Origin: Streptomyces hayashii
GTDB lineage: Bacteria > Actinomycetota > Actinomycetes > Streptomycetales > Streptomycetaceae
Length of the DNA stretch: 64,000 nt
Assembly (NCBI RefSeq): GCF_024539815.1
Contig: NZ_JAHHIU010000064.1
Location: 1-64,000, forward strand
Reading direction: 5' to 3'
Part shown: in pieces, positions 19,528 to 32,617 of the stretch
Layout: each line of letters begins with the position of its first letter
Position numbering within the stretch: position 1 is the stretch's first letter
Notes under the pieces: generated by a model
What the model saw: only the letters and a program-made list of their open reading frames with translations
Database searches by the model: none
Told to the model about the DNA's origin: nothing
Program-made: the position numbers and the translations under genes

Positions 19528-21197
19528 GAGGTGGTCACGGCTTCCGTGTCGGAGGTCTCGGCGCGCACCAGGAGCTCCAGGGGCGCGCCGCCGGTCGTCT
19601 CGGCTGTGCCGCCCGCCGCGGGCGAGTTGAGGAAGTCGATGGCCGCGCGGTTGCGGCCGGTGTCGCGGTAGCCGACGACGATCCGGTCGGCGCCCATGGC
19701 CCGCGCGTGCGCGGCGATCTCGCGCATCGCCTGGACCTCGACGCCCTTGCCCATGGCGGGACATGAGATGACGAAGGCTTCGACGACGCAGTCCGAGCCG
19801 TGTCCGGCCAGCGCCAGGACGACGCTGGGGCCGAGGTCGCCGAGGCGGTCGCGGACGGTGCCGAGCAGCAGGACCCGGTCGCCGTCGGCCGATGTCGCGT
19901 CCGCCGTCACAGGCGGGATCGGCACCCCGAGGGTGAATTCCTTGGAGGCCACGAGCATTTCGTTGATCTTGGCGAGGTCGCCGTCCCGGGCCGTACGGAA
20001 CTCGGCCCGGACGCGGAGTCCGGCGACGAAGGAGTCGAGGGACAGACCGCCCGCGGGCCCGGAGACGGCGTCGCCGTCGACGGGGCCGCCCCGGGCCGCC
20101 TGCCGGCTCGGTGCGCCGGGCACCGGCAGGCGGTCGAAGACCCCGGCGACGGCCAGACGTGACGGCCAGGCGGCGGCGTCCGGACCGAGATCCACCGCCT
20201 CGGCGGGACCGCCGGGGGCCGGGCGGACCGTGACGATCAGATGGTCGTCGCGGCGCTGGAGCAGGGCGACGTCCCGTCCGGCCAGGCCGGCGTCGGCGGC
20301 CAGGTCGCGCACCTGGGCGTCGAGGTCGCGGTCGTCGAAGAACCAGTCGCGGAGCCGTGCCGGGGCCGTCGGATCGCTCGCGATGAGATGACGCCACGCC
20401 GTGACGGCGTCCGGGCCGCCGAGCGCGTACGACGGCACTCCGGCGGCGGACAGCCAGCGCAGGACACCGCCGAGCCCGTCGACGTCATCGGCGTCGGCGA
20501 GACCGCGCAGGTCGAGAGCCGCGGCGTGGCAGGTGTCGCCGGTCCGCAACCTCAGGACGTGAGCGATGCGCGCCCCGAGATGGTGGTAGACCTCCTCGCG
20601 ATAGGGGACCTTCGCGACCTGGTACAGCGTGGGATGGTGCGCCTTCACGGCGCCGAGCGCGCGGAGCACCGCTTCGAGATCCACCAGGTGGACGTTCGGC
20701 CGGTCGGCCAGCGCCCTGCGCATCGCCTCGCGGGCGGCCGCGGCCTCGGCGGTGCGGCCGTCGGCCCAGCAGTCGCCCGCGACGCCCAGCGGGTCGGCCG
20801 CCGGCAGGCCGGGAAGCACCGCGACCAGCGTGGCGCCCCACCGCGCCGCGGCCTCGCGCGCGGCGTCGGCGACGGCCGGCAGGCCGGTGGTCCAGGCGCC
20901 GTCCTCCAGTTCCTCCAGGCGCTGCGAGACGACCACCACGTCGAGGTCGGCCCGGGCGGAGCCGCTGTCCGGGTCGAGGCACTCCTGGACGATCTGGTTG
21001 TAGGGCGCGACGTGGAAGTCCGGGCGGCCGTAGGCCCCGCCGAGCGCCGTTCCGAGATAGGGCACGAGCGGGTCGGCCGTGTAACTGGCCATGATCCCGA
21101 TGCGCGGTCCGTCGGGCGGTCCCGTGCGCTCGGTCTCCTGGTGGGCGGCCCGCAGCGCGCGCAGGTCGACCGGGACGTCTGTGAGGGGCAATGGCAT
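19524..21197 (-). CDS. FkbH-like three-domain protein with degenerate HAD motif
   Basis: The 557-residue product has the FkbH layout. The N-terminal carrier-recognition domain (about 30-215) contains ASYTADPL and APYNQIVQECLDPDS. A HAD-type middle follows (about 222-345). The C-terminal GNAT-like domain (about 395-545) has VVEAFVISC and GKGVE. FkbH proteins normally move a glyceryl group from 1,3-bisphosphoglycerate onto a carrier protein. Here the phosphatase signature DLDNTLWGG reads DLRGLADAD: Asp229 is kept, but the second acid is Arg231 and the rest of the motif is gone, so glyceryl transfer looks lost. The ATG at 21197 is preferred because GGAAGGACG precedes it. A discrete ACP gene lies 232 bp upstream. 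Related domains are embedded in the neighbouring NRPS. Confidence 0.82.
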   Translation of the reverse strand: MPLPLTDVPVDLRALRAAHQETERTGPPDGPRIGIMASYTADPLVPYLGTALGGAYGRPDFHVAPYNQIVQECLDPDSGSARADLDVVVVSQRLEELEDGAWTTGLPAVADAAREAAARWGATLVAVLPGLPAADPLGVAGDCWADGRTAEAAAAREAMRRALADRPNVHLVDLEAVLRALGAVKAHHPTLYQVAKVPYREEVYHHLGARIAHVLRLRTGDTCHAAALDLRGLADADDVDGLGGVLRWLSAAGVPSYALGGPDAVTAWRHLIASDPTAPARLRDWFFDDRDLDAQVRDLAADAGLAGRDVALLQRRDDHLIVTVRPAPGGPAEAVDLGPDAAAWPSRLAVAGVFDRLPVPGAPSRQAARGGPVDGDAVSGPAGGLSLDSFVAGLRVRAEFRTARDGDLAKINEMLVASKEFTLGVPIPPVTADATSADGDRVLLLGTVRDRLGDLGPSVVLALAGHGSDCVVEAFVISCPAMGKGVEVQAMREIAAHARAMGADRIVVGYRDTGRNRAAIDFLNSPAAGGTAETTGGAPLELLVRAETSDTEAVTTS

Positions 21198-21429
21198 GAT
21201 CGTCCTTCCGTCGGCGCCTGGGCCCGGCGAGGATGCCGGCGGTCTCCAGGGCCTGCCTGGCCTCGGCGAGGGAACAGACCGCGTCAAGGATTGAGGGAAC
21301 GGTGGTCGCATGAGGCCGCCAGGGGGGCGTGGGGTCCCGGGGCCGGCGTCGAGGCGGGTCCGTCGGCCCCGGTGTCGCGGGGCGGACGTGCCGGGTCCGC
21401 AACGGACGGCGGCACGGGGTCGGCGAAGG

Positions 21430-21705
21430 TCACGGGGCCACCCCGGCGACCCCCTTGTCCGCCAGGAGCCTGCGCAGACCGGCGATGCTGGTGATGCCCT
21501 TGATCTCCCGGCTGCTGAGGGCCACCCCGTAGTGCTCCTCCAGCACGACCACGACCTCCACGTGCTTCAGGCTCGTCCAGGCGACATGGGCTCCGGGCCC
21601 GGAGTCCTCGGACAGTTCGGTCCCCGGCACCCCCAGGACCTCGGCGATCAGGCCGGACAGCTGGTCGGTCGGCGGCACGGCGGCCGTCTGCTCGGCGGTG
21701 CTCAT
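21430..21705 (-). CDS. Discrete acyl carrier protein
   Basis: The 91-residue protein has the four-helix carrier fold pattern. The expected phosphopantetheine site is Ser45 in AWTSLKHVEV; the usual Asp before the serine is Thr. Next to an FkbH-like gene, such an ACP is normally the glyceryl or methoxymalonyl carrier. Here the FkbH partner lacks its catalytic motif, so this ACP more likely carries another acyl unit. It sits in the left-arm operon between the large NRPS (169 bp upstream) and the FkbH-like gene (232 bp downstream); those gaps contain no supported gene. Confidence 0.88.
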   Translation of the reverse strand: MSTAEQTAAVPPTDQLSGLIAEVLGVPGTELSEDSGPGAHVAWTSLKHVEVVVVLEEHYGVALSSREIKGITSIAGLRRLLADKGVAGVAP

Positions 21706-21874
21706 CAGCGGACCGCCTTCCCGGTGCGCGGTGCCCGGCCGGGGTCGGCGAGGGCTCGGGGTGGGATGTCGGCGCCGGGACGCGTGGGCCGGGAGGGCAT
21801 GGCCGGATCCGCCTTTCGCAGGACTCTTCGAAGGGGTGGAACAGGGGGGAGGACAGTGCGGTGGCCGAGCGGGA

Positions 21875-24800
21875 TCATGCGGCCAGGGCGCGGAATCGGT
21901 CGGCGATGCGCTCGGCGAGCGCCGTGACGGTCTCGGCGTCGTGGATGCTGCTGCGGTAGTAGATCTGGAGGACCAGCGCGCCGTCGACGATGGCCGGCAT
22001 CAGGTCGAGCAGGTAGGGCCAGGTGCACGCGCCGTCCTGGCAGGGGCCGTACGCGTCGGGGCAGTGCCCGAACAAGGAGGTGTGGGCGGAGGTCTGCTCG
22101 AACCCGGACTCGCCCATGTAGTTGAAGCTGAACAGCGGCTGCTCACCCCCCGTCAGACCGGCGCGCAGCGCGGGGTCGGCGTGCTGGCCGGCCAGCACCG
22201 CGTAGCCGAAGCCGGCGTCGGGGACGACCGCGAGCTGCCGGTGTATCGACTCCACCAGCGACAGCCCCTCGGTGTCGCCGACGTCGATGCCGATCGGGAA
22301 GTAGATCTGGAACCAGCCCACCGTCCGGACCAGGTCGAGGTCCGGGAACCGGTTGGGCCGCCCGTGCCCGGCCACCGCGAAGCGGCAGTGGTCGCTGCCG
22401 GTCCATTCGGCCAGGACCGAGGCCGCGGCGGCGAAGACCGCGTCGGACAGGCTGGCGCGCCGGTCGACCGCGCGCCGCTGCACCGCGGCCGTCTCCTCGG
22501 CGCTGACCCGCGCCTCGGCGGTCTCCATGTAGGCCATCTCCCTCGACCCGCCCTCGTGGTCGACCGGCACGACCGGTGCGCGGGCGCCTTCCGGGGTGGG
22601 GGCGACCTGCTCCAGCCAGAACGGCGCCTCGGCGAGGAGTTCCGCGCTGGACGCGTACTCGTCGACCCGGTCGGTCCAGTCACGGAACGACGTGGTCTTG
22701 GGCGGCAGGCGCAGTGGCGCCCCCTTGACGGCCTGTTCGGTGAGGGTGGTGAGGTCCTCCAGCAGGATGCCCCGGGACATGCCGTCCACGACCAGGTGGT
22801 GGCAGATGATCAGCAGGCGGTCCTGCTCGCCGTCGGTGTGCAGGTGCAGGGCGCGCAGCACGGGACCGGCCGCCAGGTCGAGGCCGCTCTGGAGCCCGAT
22901 GGCCAGGGCCTCGGCCCGTGCCGCGCGCTCCTCGGCCGGTGTCCCGGTCAGATCGACGCGCTCGAACGGCGTCTCCACGCCGGTGGGCTCCGCCCACTGG
23001 CGCCACTCGCCGTCCTCGCCGCGGGCGAAGCGCAGCCGGAGTGCGTCGTGATGGTCCACGAGGACCCGCAGCGCGCTCTCCAGGTGGTCCGCGGTGACGC
23101 CCGGCCGCACCGTGAGGTAGTAGGGGTGGTTGTAGTAGTCGGGGTCGCCGCCGGAGCCGAGCGGGTTGGCGAAGAACCACCGTTGAGCCGGGGCCAGGGC
23201 CACCGGACCCACGACCGGGCCCTGGTCGGCGACGACGACCGGGGCCGCGTCGGCCTCCGCCAGGTCGGCGACCGACGGCGCTTCCAGGACGGCGCGTGGC
23301 GAGAGGCCGATGCCGTGCCGGGCGGCCTGGGAGACGACCTGGATCGCGGTCATCGAGTCGCCGCCGAGCGCCAGGAAGCTGTCGGAGAGCCCGACGCGGT
23401 CGATGCCGAGCAGCCGGGCCAGGATCTCGGTCAGCCGCCGTTCACGTTCGGTGCGCGGCTCGACGTATTCGCCCCGGTACACGCGCCAGCGGGCCCGGTC
23501 CACGGCAGCCTGGATCCCGGCCGCCTCCGACAGCTCGGTCAGGATGCGCGAGCCGGCGGCCGCGCTGACGCCCGGTGGGGTCCCGAGGGCGGGGTCGGCG
23601 TCGTGTTCGCCGGAGAAGAGCGGGTCGTCGAGCGCCCACAGGTGGTCCCATACGTGGCGCGCGTCGTCCGCCTCCTGCGGTATCGCGACCGCGAGAACGC
23701 CCGGGAAGCGCGCGCCCAGTCGCTCGCAGAGTGCGGCGTCCGGGTCCAGCACGATGCAGTCGGCCGGGTCGACGGCGCCGGATTCGACCGCCTGCGCGAA
23801 TGCGGCTTCGGCATCCCCCGCGGAGTGCTCGGCGAGCCACGAGACGGCGTCCGCGTCGGGCAGCAGGTCCGGACGGGCGGCGAGGTCCTGTCGCACGGCG
23901 GGATCGCCGCCGGCGAACACGAGCGAGCGGCCCTGGGCCGCCGCCCGCCGCAGTGCGCGGGCGGCTGGCGCGGCTCCCTCTTCGCCGCCGGCCGCGGCAG
24001 GGGCGCCGAGCCCCAGGAGCCGGCCGGGATCCAGGTAGACGGCGCCGCGCGGTTCCGCGCTCAGGACGGCGCGGGCCACGACCGTGGCCAGAACCGTGGT
24101 GAACTCCGGTGTGTAGGGCATGTGAGCGAGGCGGTCGGCGTGTTCGTCGTCGCGCCGGTCCACCGGGTACCGGTCGGCGACGGGCCCGACGTCGAGGACC
24201 CGCACGGCGGTCAGGGACGCGGCCAGCCGCGTCAGACGCGCGGTCAGCCCGCGTTGCACGGCGGCCCACGGCTGCGCGGACCAGCCGGGCGAGGCCGGGC
24301 AGACGGCGATCAGCAGCGGTGTCCGGCACCAGGCACGGTGGCTGAGCAGGGCGGCGTGCAGGTCGCCGAGGGCGGTTTCGAGGTCGCGGACGACGGCGTC
24401 GAAACGGGCCGGGCCGTCGGCGCCGTCGGCGAGGACGCGCGGATCGTGGCCGAGATGGCGGACCCAGTCCTCCCAGCGGAGCAGCACGGTGTTGACGCGT
24501 GCCCCGGCCGTGCCGAACGCGGCGTCCGGGTCGAGCAGCTGCTGCACGACCTGGGCGTAGGGCGCGAAGGCGACCTTGGCCGGCCGGCCGAACAGGTCGA
24601 ACCAGAAGCCGAGCGCGGGGCCGGCCGCCTCGGCGGTGAAGCTGGCCGCCACGGCGGTGGAGGGCACGGTCGTCGCGTGGTCGGACCCGGCGTCCGGTTC
24701 GGTCCCGGCCGCGATCACCGGGATCCGGCAGTCCTGGGGGAAGGCGAGATCGCCGCTGCGGGCCTCGGCGTCGTCGGCCACCGCCTCCAGCATGGCGGCG

Positions 24801-27800
24801 AAGGCCTCCAGCAGCGCCTCGGCTCCGGCGGGCGCGTACAGCCCGGTCTGGTAGTCGAGGGTGATCAGGAACTCGTCGCCCTCGGCGTCGAGGCTGAACA
24901 GGAGCTCGAACTCCGTCCCGGCGCGGAACCAGCTCAGCTGCGCGAGGTCCAGACCGTCGATGTCGGGCAGGCCGTCGTCGCCGTCGACGAAGTTGAACAG
25001 CGTCTGGAACAGCGGCTGGCGGCCGGGGACCCGCACGGCGCGGACCGCCGAGACGATGTTCTCGAAGGGGAGCCGCTGGACGGCGCGGGCGTCCAGAATC
25101 GCCTGGTGGGTGGCCGCCACCCGGTCGGCGACGGTCAGGTCGCCGACCCCGGTCAGCCGGATCGGCACCAGGTCGGCGAAGTCGCCGACGACATCGGACA
25201 GTCCGGCGTGCTCGCGGTTGCCGTTGAGCGTGCCGACGACGAACTCGTCGCGCCCGCCGGCCCGGGCCGCCAGCAGGTGGAAAGCGGTGAGCACGACGCT
25301 GAACAGCGGCACCTCCATCCGGCGTCCCGCGGCGCGCAGCCGCGCGGCCAGTTCGGTGTCGACACGCCGGGTGACCATCCCGCTGTCCGAGCCGATCTCC
25401 GCTGCGCGGGGGAAGTCGGTCGGCAGCGAGGAGAGCGCGGGGACGTCCCGCATGATCTCCCGCCAGCGCGTCTCGTGTTCGCGCCCGCCCGGGCCGTCGA
25501 GCCATTCGTGCTGCCAGTGGGCGTAGTCGGCGAACTGCACCGGCAGTTCCGGGAGTTCCGGGGCGCGTCCCGAGCGGGTGGCGCGGTAGACCTCGGCCAG
25601 ATCGCGCACGATGACGGCCCAGGACCGGTTGTCGGTCACCGCGTGGTGCATGGCCATCGACAGGTAGTGGGTGCGCGGCCCGGCGGCGAAGAGCCTGAAC
25701 CTGGCCAGCGGGCCGCGGTCGAGCTCGAAGGTCTCCTCGGCGGCGTCGCGCATCAGGCGCTCGATCTCGGCGGACTGCTCCGGCCCTTCGGGGACGGTCG
25801 TCGTCGCCGGGAAGACCTCGCTCTCCCAGTGCGCCACGTCGGGCACGATGTGCAGCACCGGCGCGCCGTCGGCGTCCTCGACGATCGTCGTGCGCAGCGA
25901 TTCGTGACGGTCGAACAGCGCCGCGACGGCTGTGCGGAGTGCCGTCTCGTCGAGGTCTCCGTCGATGCGCAGCGGGAAGGCGCTGTTGTGCAGGAGGCCG
26001 GCGCCGTGCACTTTCGCCAGGGTCCACAGCCGGCGCTGGGTGGAGGACGGCGCGAGCGTCCGGTCGCGTGGCACGGGCGCCGGGCCGTCCTCGCGCACGC
26101 CGGATGCCGCGGCGTCGACGAGGTGGGCGAGGTGACCGAGGGTCGGGCCGCGGAACAGCTCGAACGGCTCCACCGAGCGGTCGAACTCGGCCTTGATACG
26201 GGTGAGCAGCTCCACGGCGAGGAAGGAGTGCCCGCCGAGGGCGAAGAAACTGTCGTCCAGACCGACCCGTTCCACCTTGAGCGCCTGCTGCCACATCGCG
26301 GCCAGGCGGCACTCGGTGTCGGTGACCGGTTCGCGGAATCCGGCCGCGCCGGGCGTGCCGCTCTCGGCAGCCGGTCCGTCGTCGGCGATGTCGGCCGCGT
26401 CGCCGCCGACGACGGGTCCGGCGGCCCCGGCGGCCAGCCGCGACGGCCAGAGGGGGACGAGTTCGGCCGGGCTCCCGTCCTCGTCGCGGACGGTCAGCGG
26501 CAGCAGGCCGCGCACGATCGAGGCGCCGAGCAGGGCGTGGAAGTCGGGGCCGGCGTACGGCACGACGTCCAGCCCGTCGAGGAATTCCGCGTCGTCCTGG
26601 TCCGCGTCGAGACCGTCGGCCCCCGCGCCCGGGCTGTCGGCACGCTGCGGCGCCGTGGCCTGTGCGGTGCGGATGCGGACGTCGGACCAGCGCCTGCAGG
26701 CTTCGTCGAGACGGCGGGCCGGTCCGTCGAAGACCTCGGTGCCGTGCCAGCGCGACCAGGCCGCCGAGGGCGGGCAGACCACGATCGTCAGCGGGTCCTC
26801 GGACCAGGCGCGATAGGCGGACAGGGCGTCGCAGAGCTCGGTGAGGCCGCGGTCCAGGGCCGCGCCGACCGCCTCGGGGTCTCGGCGGTCCGACACGGCG
26901 CCCGCCCTGGCCAGGTCCTCCCAGCGCAGCAGCACCACGTGCGCCGCGCCGGGGTTCCTTCCGAACACACCGGTCAGCGCGCGCAGTTGGGCGGCCACCG
27001 GGCCGGGCTCGGACGGAACCTCGAAACCCAGCCCGAGGCCCGCGTGCCGGGCCCAGGAGCGCACCACCGGCAGGACCGGTTCGACCGGGAACGAGGCCGC
27101 CAGTGCGACCAGCCCGGCGCGTGCGGGAGTGAGGCGGCTCCACGGCGTGTCGGGAGCGGCGGCGACGGCGCGCGCCACATCGGCGAAGCGCCCGGTGAGG
27201 TCGGCGATGGCGTCGGCGGTGAACAGGTCCGTGTTGTACCGCAGTTCGCCTTCGAAGCAGCCGTCCTCGCGACGCTCCATGTTGAGGAACAGGTCGAAGT
27301 CGGTGACGCCGTTGTCGCGGGTCTCCACGGTGAACTCCGGGACCGCGTCGTCGAAGCGGGCCGGGAGGACCTCGTGGAAGCCGAACATGACCTGGAACAG
27401 CGGGTTGCGGGACGGGTCGCGCGGCGGCGCCAGGGCTTCGACGACCTTGGCGTAGGGGACCTCCTGGTCGCCGTAGGCCCGGCCGGCCTCCTCGTGCGCG
27501 GCGCGCAGCAGATCGCGGAAGGTGGCCGAAGCCGCCGGGGCCATGCGCAGGACGAGGATGTCGGCGAAGCAGCCGATCATCGGCTCCAGTTCGGCACGCG
27601 TGCGCCCGGCCACCGGCGACCCGATGACCACTTCGGCGTCGCCCGAGGCCCGGCCGAGCAGGATCGTCAGGACGCTGAGCAGGGCGACGAACGGCGTGGT
27701 GCCCTCGGCGCGGGCCAGCGCGGCCAGCTGCGTGCTGGTCCCGGCGTCCAGGACGAGGGGGGTCAGCGCGCCGTGGTGGGTCTGGAGCGGCGGCCGGGGC

Positions 27801-28569
27801 TTGTCGGCGGGCAGGTCCAGGACGAAGGGGGCGCCGGCCAGGCGGTCGCGGGCCGCGGTGAGGCGGCGCTCATAGCGGTCCCCCGCCACGCGCTCGCGCG
27901 CCCACAACGAGAAGTCCGGGTACTGGATCGGCAGCGCTTCGAGCTTCGGCCGACGGCCTTCGGTGTCGGCGCGGTAGGCCTCGACGAGTTCTGCCACGAG
28001 AACGGAGGTGGACCAGCCGTCGAAGGCGATGTGGTGGACGACGATCTGGAGCAGGTGCTCGTCGCCGCCGACGGGGAACAGCGCGGCGTCCAGGAGCCGT
28101 CCGGTGACGAGGTCGAGTCTGGTGCGCGCGTGCCGGACCAGGGCCGCTTCGAGGTCCGGCGGGCCCTGCCGGTCGCCGGGCGCGGCGGCGGGGGCGCCGA
28201 CGGGGACGGCGACCGGTGCGGCGGGCACGACGCGCTGGCGCGGCCCTTCGGGGCCGGCGACGAACGCGGTGCGCAGCGCTTCGTGGCGCTCCACGACCAC
28301 GGCCAGCGCACGTTCCACGGCGCCGTGGTCCAGGGCGCCGCGCACCCGGATCGAGACGGTGATGTTGAGCGCCGGGTTGCCCGGATCGAGCAGGTCCTGG
28401 AAGTACAGGCGCTCCTGGGCCGGGCTGAGCGGGATCAGGTCCAGGCCCGCGTCACGGGGGCGCAGTCGACCGGCTGCGGCGGCTTCGCGCTTCTCGGCGC
28501 GCAGGCGGGCGAGGATCTCTGCGCGCTGGTCGGCCGACAGCTCGCGGGCGGGTTCGCGGACGGTCTCGG

Positions 28570-28573
<4 letters not shown>
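21875..28573 (-). CDS. NRPS, C-X-T-C-X-T-E with FkbH-like segments in place of A domains
   Basis: The 2,232-residue protein reads: C1 (about 45-475; HHIAFDG 180-186), X1 (about 485-700), T1 (about 750-825; Ser783 in LGGHSF), C2 (about 840-1275; HHAVTDN 976-982, the last Gly replaced by Asn), X2 (about 1305-1665), T2 (about 1705-1775; Ser1740 in LGGDSM) and a terminal epimerisation-type domain (about 1790-2225; QRWFF, HHLVVDG 1925-1931, AGHGRPN, FNYMG). No A-domain motif (TSGSTG, YGPTE, YRTGD) occurs. X2 contains FAPYAQVVQQLLDPDA, which parallels APYNQIVQECLDPDS of the FkbH-like protein. It then runs through a HAD-like stretch (YLDPGRLLG, ... CIVLDPDAALCERL) whose second catalytic Asp is missing. 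X1 is a shorter version sharing VVLLRWEDL with X2 (TVLLRWEDW). Start and stop are set by ATGA overlap with the upstream PKS gene. Both T domains must be loaded in trans. Confidence 0.9.
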
Positions 28574-31854
<3,281 letters not shown>

Positions 31855-31945
31855 CGCCGGCCCCTCCCTCATGGATTGGTTTGTGGCTCGTCACAGGAAG
31901 CTATCGGAGCGATGTGATATCGCCGCCATTCGCGTGCCATGCGTC

Positions 31946-32343
31946 CACCATGAGCTCCACCCGTGACAAATCCCTGGCCGGGCGACGGTTCACAGCTTCT
32001 TGAGCGCTTTCCCTTTTCGCCGCGAACCGCCGGGACCTTGGGGAGACGGTCGGCGGTCCTGGTCCTGGCCCGGGGCCGCGGGGGTGCTCCCGCCGGCGAT
32101 CCGGGCGCCCATCTCGCGTCGTGGACCTGGGCCTTCGGATCCGGCCGCTCCCGTGCAGGCCCCGACTCGCCCCTCTTCGTCCCCGCTCCGGCAGTCCTTC
32201 GGCCGCCGCCGCACGAGCAACCGGAAAAGCCGAGCCGCGAAAGCGTCGGAAAGTCGCCGTGAATCGCCGGAAAACGTCTCCTCTTCGGATCCGGGCCGTC
32301 GGACTTCACGTCCGAATTCCCTCTCTTCGGGGCCTGCATGCCG
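31946..32343. promoter_or_regulatory. Divergent intergenic core between the two cluster arms
   Basis: About 400 bp lie between the inverted-repeat arms. I see no supported gene here; open frames in it have no ribosome site or family resemblance. Base composition is less GC-rich in patches, for example around 32225-32330. As the only intergenic space between the two divergent biosynthetic operons, it probably holds operator sites shared by both, presumably for the SARP encoded at 45152. I could not pick out its heptamer repeats with confidence. Confidence 0.5.
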
Positions 32344-32478
32344 AACGCATGGCGCGCGAATGGCCGCGATATCACGTGGCTCCGATAGCTTCCGGTGACG
32401 AGCCACAAACCAATCCGAGAGGAAGGGGCCGGCGGTGCGCTACGAGGCATCAAGCTCAGGCGATGCTGACCTTCGTGG
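32344..32478 (+). repeat. Right arm of 135-bp inverted repeat (promoter plus start of leader ORF)
   Basis: This segment is the mirror of 31811-31945. It carries GAGAGGAAGGGG, then a GTG at 32435 followed by the same first codons (VRYEASS) as the PKS gene on the other strand. The two arms diverge in sequence immediately outside these limits. The arrangement gives both operons nearly the same promoter and translation start. Confidence 0.9.
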
Positions 32479-32617
32479 AAGGGACACCGTCCCCACGAAG
32501 TACGCGACCAGGCGCGGGCAGCGACCATCGAGGCCCTGGGGACCGTCACGGACCGCACGGACTGCGCACGGCTCCCCGGCGGGGGAACGCCGCACGGGCG
32601 CGGGGGCGTCGGCATGA
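32435..32617 (+). CDS. 60-residue leader ORF, translationally coupled to the next gene
   Basis: It starts at a GTG with a strong purine-rich ribosome site 6 bp upstream. Residues 1-8 repeat the N-terminus of the PKS at 28570-31854 (VRYEASSS), and ADLRG recurs a few residues later. The rest is Arg/Pro/Thr-rich with no recognisable domain. The stop overlaps the start of the acyltransferase-ACP gene by 4 bp (ATGA), so ribosomes terminating here could re-initiate on it. It looks like a by-product of copying the PKS start region rather than a functional peptide, but its translation probably matters for expression of the right-arm operon. There is no family evidence for function. Confidence 0.55.
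   Translation: MRYEASSSGDADLRGRDTVPTKYATRRGQRPSRPWGPSRTARTAHGSPAGERRTGAGASA

Noticed and set aside
21198..21429. N-terminal extension of the FkbH-like protein or a small extra gene
   Set aside because: The frame can be extended to 21311, but the added residues are Pro/Arg-rich and a good ribosome site stands before the ATG at 21197.
21875..23220. Terminal domain of the large NRPS as a condensation domain
   Set aside because: QRWFF, HHLVVDGMS, AGHGRPN and FNYMG fit epimerisation domains better; the protein ends right after it with no further T domain.
24100..24680. X2 segment as a divergent adenylation domain
   Set aside because: No A3, A5, A7 or A8 motif is present, and the sequence instead matches FkbH-type signatures.
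31869..32615. 248-codon minus-strand frame across the divergent promoter region
   Set aside because: It has no ribosome site or family resemblance, and it runs through the inverted repeat in which the PKS and leader starts are better supported.
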